From the NCBI GenBank assembly GCA_021816565.1, contig JAKAXN010000317.1, forward strand, positions 1 to 5,551: 5,551 nucleotides of DNA, in the 5' to 3' direction. Position numbers and translations under genes: made by a program. This stretch comes from Actinomycetes bacterium (GTDB taxonomy: Bacteria; Actinomycetota; Acidimicrobiia; Acidimicrobiales; Palsa-688). Under the pieces are notes generated by a model. It ran no database searches. It was not told the origin of the DNA and worked only from the letters and a program-made list of their open reading frames with translations. The first letter of the stretch is position 1. Each line of letters opens with the position of its first letter. This document shows positions 1 to 4,108 of this stretch, in pieces.

Positions 1-619
1 CGCCGGCGGGAGTGGTGGACACCCGGACCCGGTCGGCGACACCGTTTCGAGCCGCGTTCGCCTCGCTCACCGCGACGGCCGCCGGGTCGATGTCCACCGC
101 GGCCACCGACCGGGCCCCCAGGCAGGCCGCGGCCACCGCCAGGATCCCCGACCCCGTCCCCACGTCGGTCACGTCCAACCCCGACGGATGGTGGGCGTCC
201 ATCCACGCCAGGATCAGGCGGGTGCTCGGGTGGGTGCCGCTGCCGAAGCAGGGGCCCGGATCGATCTCGACGTTCAGCCGGCCGGAGCCGACCGGCACCG
301 GCCGCCAGGACGGCACCACCAGCAGCCCCGCACCGACGGGCACCGGATGGACCCACTGCTTCCAGGCGTCGCGCCAGGCGGTGTCGGTCACGGTCTCGAT
401 CCGGGCCCCCAGTGGGGCCTCCAGCCGTTGGGCCACGTCGCGGGCCGCCTCCGGGGTCGGGTAGCCGGCGAGCAGGGTCGTCCCCTCGGGGTCCTCCCGC
501 AGCTCCACCGCCGTGGCCCCCTCGGCCCACAGATCGGCGGCGACCAACTCCACCCGCTCGTCGGCCCCGCGTCGATGCTCCAGGCGCACCAGGACCAGCA
601 CCGCTTCGTGATCGCTCAT
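1..619 (-). CDS. prmA: Ribosomal protein L11 methyltransferase (PrmA), C-terminus cut by window edge
   Basis: Reading the minus strand from the ATG at 619-617 gives 206 uninterrupted codons to the left edge. PrmA uses S-adenosylmethionine to methylate ribosomal protein L11 in the cytoplasm. Residues 1-75 form the short substrate-recognition part. Residues 82-96 hold the family's W-x3-WK block (WRDAWKQWVHPVPVG). Residues 119-133 (IDPGPCFGSGTHPST) match the PrmA signature DPGxAFGTGTHPTT. Residues 152-160 (DVGTGSGIL) are the SAM-binding motif I, and the acidic VDID at 175-178 is motif II. The catalytic-domain end, including the Asn-containing motif expected near residue 220, lies outside the window; the family is usually about 290 residues. 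The start gives the natural N-terminus. A GGAGG lies only 2 nt upstream of ATG, too close for an ideal ribosome binding site. In many bacteria prmA is followed by rsmE, which would lie to the left. Confidence 0.93.
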   Translation of the reverse strand, partial: MSDHEAVLVLVRLEHRRGADERVELVAADLWAEGATAVELREDPEGTTLLAGYPTPEAARDVAQRLEAPLGARIETVTDTAWRDAWKQWVHPVPVGAGLLVVPSWRPVPVGSGRLNVEIDPGPCFGSGTHPSTRLILAWMDAHHPSGLDVTDVGTGSGILAVAAACLGARSVAAVDIDPAAVAVSEANAARNGVADRVRVSTTPAG

Positions 620-637
620 GGCCTCCGATCATGGCCC

Positions 638-666
638 ACGGCGGGCCCCCGGCCGGGGCCCGCCGT
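638..666. promoter_or_regulatory. Perfect 12-bp inverted repeat in the prmA / SCO6745-like divergent gap
   Basis: The arm at 638-649 (acggcgggcccc) is exactly complementary to 655-666 (ggggcccgccgt), with a 5-nt centre (cggcc). It lies between two divergent genes, so it is not placed as a terminator of either. It covers where the -35 regions of both start-proximal promoters would fall. A shared operator or a supercoiling-sensitive cruciform are possible readings. GC-rich background makes such repeats easier by chance, so the function is inferred only. Confidence 0.45.
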
Positions 667-682
667 ACCGGCCGGTGGCGTC

Positions 683-688
683 TACGCT
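683..688 (+). promoter_or_regulatory. Candidate -10 box for a leaderless transcript of the SCO6745-like gene
   Basis: TACGCT fits the TANNNT pattern of actinobacterial -10 elements and ends exactly 6 nt before the ATG at 695. Transcription would then begin at or next to the A of the start codon. No Shine-Dalgarno sequence is present in front of this ATG, which agrees with leaderless translation. No convincing -35 box is visible. Confidence 0.45.
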
Positions 689-694
689 CCCGCC

Positions 695-1435
695 ATGACC
701 TCAGACGAACTGGTGACCCGGGTGTGTCCGACCATCGGAGACCTCGGCGCGGCTTTCTACTTCACCCCCGAGACCCTGGGCCGGGGCAAGGAACTGGGCC
801 TGGACGGCTTCCGTTTCTATTTCCTCGGACGCGGTGGTGTCCTCGGTGACGTCGAGCCCCGGGTGGTCCAGAGCGCCTTCGGCTACTTCCACGCCCCGCT
901 GGTGGACGACATGTGGCGGTCCGCCCAGGAGCGCAGCGGCATGACCCCCCGGGAGGTCGGCCGCGCCTATGTGGAAGCCAGCCGGGAGCACGGAAGGAGC
1001 CGCTTCGCCGGGCTGGAGGGCCTGGACGGCTTCTGCGCCGCCGCCGAGGCCGTGGTGGCCGGAGCCGACCCCGCCGGCCTGGCCCTCTTCGCCGCGCTGT
1101 CGGCCGAGCCGCTGCCCGAGGACCTACCCGGCCGGGCCATGCAGTTGGTGACGGTGCTGCGGGAACTGCGCGGCAGCATCCACCTCCTGGCGGTGGCGGC
1201 CGCCGGGGTGAGCCCCCGGGTGGCCCACTACCTGCGCCGACCCAACGACTTCACCCTGTTCGGCTACAGCGAGGAGCAGATCCCCGAGCCGACCGACGCC
1301 GACCGGGAGGCCCTCGATGCGGCCGATGCTTGCACGGACCGACTGATGGCCAACGCCTTCTCCGTGCTGAAGCCGGGCCAGGCCGAGGCCCTGGCCTCCG
1401 GCGTGGAGGCCATGGCGGCCGCCAACGCCGGCTGA
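695..1435 (+). CDS. SCO6745-family protein of unknown function
   Basis: The protein has 246 residues and no signal peptide or membrane segment; it is probably a helical cytoplasmic protein. The N-terminal third has the layout I associate with the actinobacterial SCO6745 family, said to carry a helix-turn-helix-like fold. An aromatic-rich stretch (AAFYFTPE, residues 19-26) is followed by GFRFYFLGRGGVLGDVEP (38-55) and by SAFGYFHAPLV (60-70). The middle is Ala/Leu-rich helix, and a YLRRPNDFTLFGYSEEQIP segment lies in the C-terminal third. No catalytic motif can be named. The reading frame stays open upstream to 188, but that part is antisense to prmA. The ATG at 695 follows a TANNNT box by 6 nt and starts the recognisable homology, so I chose it. 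It is divergent from prmA (75-bp gap) and convergent with the next gene, with a 9-bp gap. The family assignment is from memory of the sequence pattern. Confidence 0.8.
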   Translation: MTSDELVTRVCPTIGDLGAAFYFTPETLGRGKELGLDGFRFYFLGRGGVLGDVEPRVVQSAFGYFHAPLVDDMWRSAQERSGMTPREVGRAYVEASREHGRSRFAGLEGLDGFCAAAEAVVAGADPAGLALFAALSAEPLPEDLPGRAMQLVTVLRELRGSIHLLAVAAAGVSPRVAHYLRRPNDFTLFGYSEEQIPEPTDADREALDAADACTDRLMANAFSVLKPGQAEALASGVEAMAAANAG

Positions 1436-1444
1436 GAGCGGCGC

Positions 1445-1651
1445 CTAGGGGAGTTCTCCCTCCCCCTTGACGTCGGCCCCCCGCTTGGCCATCTCGTCGT
1501 AGTTCTGCTCGGTGGAGCGACTGGCCGAGCCGGGGGCGGCCTTCTCCTCTTCGGTCGTGGGGGGCCGGTCGGCCCGGTGGGAGGCCTGAGCCTCGGACTC
1601 TTCCGCGGCGCGGGTCTCGTCGCTCGGGGAGGTGTCGGATTCGTTGCTCAT
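1445..1651 (-). CDS. Small charged hypothetical protein (68 aa)
   Basis: This small protein is read from ATG at 1651-1649 to TAG at 1447-1445. I do not recognise a named family. Residues 1-47 are very rich in Glu, Asp, Ser, Thr, Ala and Arg with no hydrophobic core, so they should be disordered. The last 21 residues look like a defined block: EQNYDEMAKRG (48-58) followed by ADVKGEGELP (59-68). That tail resembles short conserved tails I associate with small actinobacterial hypothetical proteins, and would be the part worth searching. Codons are strongly G/C-ending, like the neighbouring real genes. No signal peptide, Cys or membrane segment is present. The 3' end faces the SCO6745-like gene with only 9 bp between stops, and the 5' end is divergent from the SRPBCC gene across 130 bp. 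No clear ribosome binding site is visible. A role in stress tolerance is only a guess from context. Confidence 0.72.
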   Translation of the reverse strand: MSNESDTSPSDETRAAEESEAQASHRADRPPTTEEEKAAPGSASRSTEQNYDEMAKRGADVKGEGELP

Positions 1652-1706
1652 GCCCGTGCATGTTCCCGCCCGGCCGGTACCCGAAACCGGGCCCGGGCCG
1701 GGCCGG

Positions 1707-1733
1707 GGTTAACCGGGCAGGCCGCCCGGGTAG
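1707..1733 (+). promoter_or_regulatory. Candidate SigF/SigB-type promoter for the SRPBCC gene
   Basis: GGTTA at 1707-1711 is separated by 16 nt from GGGTAG at 1728-1733. This is close to the general-stress sigma factor pattern of actinobacteria (GGWWT, 16-17 nt, GGGTAY), with one mismatch in each box. Transcription would start near 1740 and give a leader of about 40 nt containing the strong ribosome binding site. A 6-bp hairpin (1713-1718 with 1724-1729, 5-nt loop) falls in the spacer. Assignment to a sigma factor is inference. Confidence 0.4.
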
Positions 1734-1770
1734 GCAGCCCCGTGCCCGCGATTCAGCCGTGAAGGCGAGC

Positions 1771-1779
1771 GAAGGAGAG
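1771..1779 (+). promoter_or_regulatory. Strong ribosome binding site of the SRPBCC gene
   Basis: GAAGGAGAG lies 2 nt before the ATG at 1782; its AGGAG core (1773-1777) is 4 nt upstream. It is the clearest Shine-Dalgarno sequence in the window and fixes this start. Most other genes here lack one. Confidence 0.75.
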
Positions 1780-1781
1780 CA

Positions 1782-2246
1782 ATGGCCACGCACGAAGCAT
1801 CCATAGAGGTGGACCGCCCCGTCCGCACGGTCTACAACCAGTGGACCCAGTTCGAGAGTTTCCCCCGGTTCATGGACGGGGTGGAGAAGATCACCCAGGT
1901 GGACGACAAGCGGGTCCACTGGGTGACCAGGGTCGCCGGTGTGGAGCGGGAGTTCGACACCGAGATCACCGAGCAGGACCCCGACCAGCGCATCGCGTGG
2001 AAGAGCACCGGCGGCACGACCCACGCCGGGGTGGTGACCTTCCACCGGGTGGGGGAGTCCAGGACCCGGGTGATGCTCCAGATGGAGGTCGAGCCCGAGG
2101 GTCTCACCGAGAAGGTCGGGGACATGGCCGGCTTCGTGCAGCGCCAGGTGAAGGGTGACCTGGACCGATTCAAGGGGTTCATCGAGTCGCAGCCGGCGGA
2201 GACCGGGGCCTGGCGGGGCGAGGTCGGCCAGGACCCCACCCGCTAG
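1782..2246 (+). CDS. SRPBCC-family protein (polyketide cyclase/COQ10-type START fold)
   Basis: This 154-residue cytoplasmic protein spans a single SRPBCC domain, a helix-grip fold that forms a pocket for hydrophobic ligands. Typical features in order are the first strand SIEVDRPVRTVYNQWTQ (7-23), the helix with FPRFMDGVEKITQVDD (27-42), the strand HWVTRVAGVEREFDTEI (46-62), and QDPDQRIAWKS (65-75). These are followed by the GVVTFHRV strand (83-90), the TRVMLQMEVEP strand (95-105) and the long C-terminal helix ending KGDLDRFKGFIE (124-135). Length and motif order match the common stand-alone actinobacterial 'SRPBCC family / cyclase' proteins, which usually have no proven substrate. The last 19 residues are a loose tail. 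The strong ribosome binding site and SigF-like promoter upstream suggest good and perhaps stress-induced expression. Ligand and reaction cannot be told from the sequence, and I see no catalytic residues that I can assign. Confidence 0.92.
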   Translation: MATHEASIEVDRPVRTVYNQWTQFESFPRFMDGVEKITQVDDKRVHWVTRVAGVEREFDTEITEQDPDQRIAWKSTGGTTHAGVVTFHRVGESRTRVMLQMEVEPEGLTEKVGDMAGFVQRQVKGDLDRFKGFIESQPAETGAWRGEVGQDPTR

Positions 2247-2290
2247 TCGGGAGTACCTCCCGCCGCGGCGCGCGACCCTGGGCGCAACAG

Positions 2291-2321
2291 GACCGGCCGG
2301 CCCGTCGTGGGCCGGCCGGTC
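2291..2321. terminator. GC-rich hairpin between convergent genes, likely bidirectional terminator
   Basis: Arms 2291-2303 (gaccggccggccc) and 2309-2321 (gggccggccggtc) pair perfectly over 13 bp around a 5-nt loop (gtcgt). The hairpin begins 44 nt after the SRPBCC stop and ends 6 nt after the PPOX stop on the other strand, so it can serve both. There is no U-tract on either side, which is common for hairpin terminators in GC-rich actinobacteria. Confidence 0.72.
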
Positions 2322-2327
2322 GTCGTC

Positions 2328-2714
2328 TCAGCCCTGGCCTCTCACCCTCTCGGGTTCGATCTGGAGGATCACCCGTTCGCTGCCTATGGGGTTGGCGTAG
2401 GGGCCGCCGGTGTACTTCTCGCTGAGCCGGTCGATGTGTTCGCGGGCTTCGCTGCCCGTGACGGTGGAGACCACCCGGCCCCGCACCTCGACGTAGCGGT
2501 ACGGGTTGGCGGCGTCGAATACGGTCACGACCACCCGGGGGTCGCGCTTGATGTTGCGGTACTTCTGCCGCCCGGTCTCGGTGTTGATGATGACGTGGGT
2601 GTCGTCGGCGTCGACCCACATCATGTGGGTGGACGGCTGGCCGTCGGGCAGGAGGGTGGTGAACGCGGCGAAGTTCCGGCCGCTCAGCAGTTCCCTGGCG
2701 AGGTCGTCGAGCAT
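2328..2714 (-). CDS. PPOX-class F420-dependent oxidoreductase (Rv1155-like)
   Basis: The 128-residue protein covers one pyridoxamine-5'-phosphate-oxidase-like split beta-barrel and works as a homodimer in known relatives. Motifs are the N-terminal helix and first strand LLSGRNFAAFTTLLPDGQP (9-27), the STHMMWVDADD strand pair (28-38), TGRQKYRNIKRDPRVVVTV (47-65) and YVEVRGRVV (74-82). Lys51 and Arg57 in the middle block are placed like the basic residues that hold the cofactor phosphate in F420-binding members. The length and the GRQKxRNxxRDPRV pattern fit the FDOR-B/Rv1155 group, which binds coenzyme F420 rather than FMN; the exact substrate is not predictable. The ATG at 2714 follows a TAGAAT box by 6 nt with no Shine-Dalgarno sequence, consistent with a leaderless message. 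The gene is divergent from the GlsB-like gene with a 52-bp shared promoter gap. F420 preference is inferred from family resemblance. Confidence 0.9.
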   Translation of the reverse strand: MLDDLARELLSGRNFAAFTTLLPDGQPSTHMMWVDADDTHVIINTETGRQKYRNIKRDPRVVVTVFDAANPYRYVEVRGRVVSTVTGSEAREHIDRLSEKYTGGPYANPIGSERVILQIEPERVRGQG

Positions 2715-2720
2715 CGGGCC

Positions 2721-2726
2721 ATTCTA
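2721..2726 (-). promoter_or_regulatory. Candidate -10 box (TAGAAT) for a leaderless PPOX transcript
   Basis: On the minus strand TAGAAT is followed by 6 nt and then the ATG at 2714. It is the best TANNNT match in the window and would start transcription at the start codon. No -35 box is obvious. Confidence 0.5.
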
Positions 2727-2753
2727 CTTGTGCCTCGGTCGCCGGCCCGGGGC

Positions 2754-2759
2754 TAGCCT
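2754..2759 (+). promoter_or_regulatory. Candidate -10 box (TAGCCT) for the GlsB-like gene
   Basis: TAGCCT ends 7 nt before the GTG at 2767. With no ribosome binding site in front of that GTG, a leaderless transcript is likely. The box lies back to back with the PPOX promoter, 27 bp apart, so the two promoters may compete or be co-regulated. Confidence 0.42.
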
Positions 2760-2766
2760 GCGGGCC

Positions 2767-3090
2767 GTGATCCTCGCGGTGTTCGCCGTGCTCGTCGTGC
2801 TTTTCGTGGTGCTGCCGCTGCTGGGGATGGCCCTGTGGGCGCTGATCAGCACCGTGGTGGTGGGGCTGGTCATCGGGGCCCTCGGGCGGCTGGTCATACC
2901 CGGCGCCCAGCCCATCGGCTTCCTCGCCACCGTCGGGTCCGGATTGTGCGGGAGCATCGTGGGTGGGTTCGTGGGCGCCCACGTGGTCCACGCCGGCTGG
3001 CTGGCCACGGTGCTGCTGGAGATCGGGGTGGCGGCCGCCCTGGTCGCGCTGCTGTCCAGCGGTGGCCGCCGGTACCGGTCCCTGCGCTGA
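2767..3090 (+). CDS. GlsB/YeaQ/YmgE-family small membrane protein
   Basis: This 107-residue integral membrane protein has three hydrophobic segments: residues 2-31, about 50-74, and 79-97. It ends in a basic tail (GGRRYRSLR) expected in the cytoplasm. The core from residue 33 (GLVIGALGRLVIPG) through the Gly-rich GSGLCGSIVGGFVGAHV (57-73) matches the 'transglycosylase-associated' GlsB/YeaQ/YmgE family. These are small stress-associated membrane proteins of unclear biochemical role; the old enzyme-linked name is not supported by a catalytic domain. Usual members are about 80-90 residues, so this one has extra N-terminal hydrophobic sequence. The GTG start was chosen because it follows a TANNNT box by 7 nt. 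The frame is open farther upstream but that part is antisense to the PPOX gene. The next gene starts 21 bp downstream, so the two may be co-transcribed, although that gene has its own possible promoter. Confidence 0.85.
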   Translation: MILAVFAVLVVLFVVLPLLGMALWALISTVVVGLVIGALGRLVIPGAQPIGFLATVGSGLCGSIVGGFVGAHVVHAGWLATVLLEIGVAAALVALLSSGGRRYRSLR

Positions 3091-3096
3091 CCGACC

Positions 3097-3105
3097 TGCC
3101 AGGAT
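3097..3105 (+). promoter_or_regulatory. Possible extended -10 element before the crotonase gene
   Basis: TGC followed by CAGGAT resembles an extended -10 (TGn plus a TANNNT variant with C in the first position). It ends 6 nt before the GTG at 3112, the same spacing as in the other candidate leaderless genes here. There is no ribosome binding site. The first-position C makes it weaker than the others. Confidence 0.3.
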
Positions 3106-3111
3106 GGCGCC

Positions 3112-3921
3112 GTGAACCAGTCAGCGCCTGCAGACCCGGTAGTCGTCGAATCCCGGGAGGGGGTCGCCGTTGTGACCCTCAACCGACCGGCCGCCCGTAA
3201 CGCCATCAGCGGCGCGCTGCTCGCCGCCCTCCGGCGGGCCATGGCCGACCTCGGGGCCGATGAGGGGGTGGCCGCGGTGATCCTCACCGGCGCCGACCCG
3301 GCCTTCTGCGCCGGCCTGGACCTGAAGGAGCTGAGTGCCAACGACGGGCTGCTCGGCTCCGTCGAGGACACCGAGGTGCCGGCCGGCCATCCGTGGGCCC
3401 CGCTGCCCAAGCCGGTGATCGGCGCGGTCAACGGCGTGGCGGTGACCGGAGGGCTGGAGCTGGCCCTCAATTGCGACTTTCTGATCGCGTCGGAGCGGGC
3501 CGCCTTCGCCGACACCCACGCCCGCGTGGGCATCCTCCCCGGCTGGGGCCTGTCGGTGCTGCTTCCCCAACGGGTGGGCTTCGCCATGGCCCGCCGGATG
3601 AGCTTCACAGGGGACTACGTCGATGCGACCCGGGCCCTCGAAGCGGGGCTGGTCACCGAGGTGGTGGCCCACGGTGAGCTCATGGGGCGGGCCCGGCAGT
3701 TGGCGGCCACCATCGCCGCCAACAACGGCCCGGCGGTCAGGCGCCTCCACTCCTCCTACCGGCGCATCGAGTCCGAGGTGGTGGGCCGGGGTCCGGACCT
3801 GGAGCATGAGGCCTCCCGTTCCTGGCGGAAATCCGGCGGCACAGCCGGCATCGCCGATCGGGTCCCGGGCGTCTTCTCCCGGGGTCGCTCCCAGGTCGCC
3901 GGCAGCCCAGAGGCGCCCTGA
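3112..3921 (+). CDS. Enoyl-CoA hydratase/isomerase (crotonase) family protein with atypical active site
   Basis: The 269-residue cytoplasmic protein has the full crotonase fold. VAVVTLNRPAARNAIS (18-33) is the first strand block. AFCAGLDLKEL (64-74) gives one half of the oxyanion hole that polarises the acyl-CoA thioester. PKPVIGAVNGVAVTGGLELAL (99-119) supplies the other half and Glu116, equivalent to the first catalytic Glu of rat enoyl-CoA hydratase. Exactly 20 residues on, where the second catalytic Glu should be, there is His136, in FADTHARVGILPGWGLS (132-148). Simple hydration is therefore uncertain; the protein may be an isomerase, hydrolase, specialised hydratase or a CoA-binding non-enzyme. 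The C-terminal helical part is normal, ending in a loose basic tail. The GTG start places the first strand about 17 residues in, as usual. It lies 21 bp after the GlsB-like gene and is followed by a 187-bp gap. Confidence 0.93.
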   Translation: MNQSAPADPVVVESREGVAVVTLNRPAARNAISGALLAALRRAMADLGADEGVAAVILTGADPAFCAGLDLKELSANDGLLGSVEDTEVPAGHPWAPLPKPVIGAVNGVAVTGGLELALNCDFLIASERAAFADTHARVGILPGWGLSVLLPQRVGFAMARRMSFTGDYVDATRALEAGLVTEVVAHGELMGRARQLAATIAANNGPAVRRLHSSYRRIESEVVGRGPDLEHEASRSWRKSGGTAGIADRVPGVFSRGRSQVAGSPEAP

Positions 3922-3994
3922 CGGTTTGTAACTGTTGGTTCGGTTAGGGAGCCGTTGACCGTTTTGCGAAGCCCGGCCTGGCCGTTTCACCTGG

Positions 3995-4006
3995 CGGGAC
4001 GTCCCG
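3995..4006. promoter_or_regulatory. Perfect 12-bp palindrome CGGGACGTCCCG upstream of the permease gene
   Basis: The palindrome has no loop, so it fits a dimeric regulator's operator better than a terminator hairpin. CCTG/CAGG flanks (3990-3993 and 4009-4012) could extend it with a small bulge. It lies about 45 bp upstream of the proposed -10 box of the fused permease gene. Termination of the crotonase gene is an alternative reading. Confidence 0.35.
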
Positions 4007-4050
4007 GGCAGGATCGGATCTAGCGGCCACTCGGCCCCATCCCCCTTGGC

Positions 4051-4056
4051 TACCCT
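4051..4056 (+). promoter_or_regulatory. Candidate -10 box (TACCCT) for the fused permease gene
   Basis: TACCCT, preceded by TTGGC, fits TANNNT. Transcription would begin near A4064 and give a leader of about 45 nt that contains both copies of the tandem repeat. No good -35 box is visible, so an activator or another sigma factor may be needed. Confidence 0.35.
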
Positions 4057-4070
4057 GACGCCCACCGAAT

Positions 4071-4095
4071 CTGTCGGGGGAACTGTCGGGGGGAA
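4071..4095 (+). repeat. Two tandem copies of CTGTCGGGGG(G)AA in the permease leader
   Basis: ctgtcgggggaa (4071-4082) is followed directly by ctgtcggggggaa (4083-4095), identical except for one extra G in the second copy. The copies sit between the proposed -10 box and the ATG at 4109. They could be a protein or RNA-level control site, or a recent slippage duplication. The second G-run with AA is 13 nt from the ATG, too far to be a standard ribosome binding site. Confidence 0.5.
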
Positions 4096-4108
4096 CCGGT
4101 AGTCGAAG

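Noticed and set aside
188..694. Upstream extension of the SCO6745-like reading frame to an ATG at 188
   Set aside because: This part is antisense to prmA, whose protein is clearly recognisable. The extension encodes Pro/Gly/Arg-rich sequence typical of a shadow frame, and the promoter-like box at 683 fits the ATG at 695.
1676..1681. GGGTAC on the minus strand as a SigF-type -10 for the small charged gene
   Set aside because: The -10 match is good, but the only GGTTA upstream (from the palindrome GGTTAACC at 1707-1714) is 27 nt away, too far for a promoter spacer.
1251..2045. 264-codon minus-strand frame
   Set aside because: It runs antisense across the SCO6745-like gene, the small gene and the SRPBCC gene, with His/Pro/Arg/Gly-rich composition. 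It is a GC-driven shadow.
2179..3608. Long minus-strand frames (2179-2991 and 2724-3608)
   Set aside because: They overlap well-recognised genes on both strands and encode low-complexity His/Pro/Arg or Ser/Thr/Ala sequence with no family motif.
3922..3990. Possible tRNA or small RNA in the AT-richer stretch after the crotonase gene, with a TTGACC -35-like box at 3955-3960
   Set aside because: No cloverleaf arms or proper TpsiC sequence can be drawn, and no -10 box lies at 16-18 nt from TTGACC.
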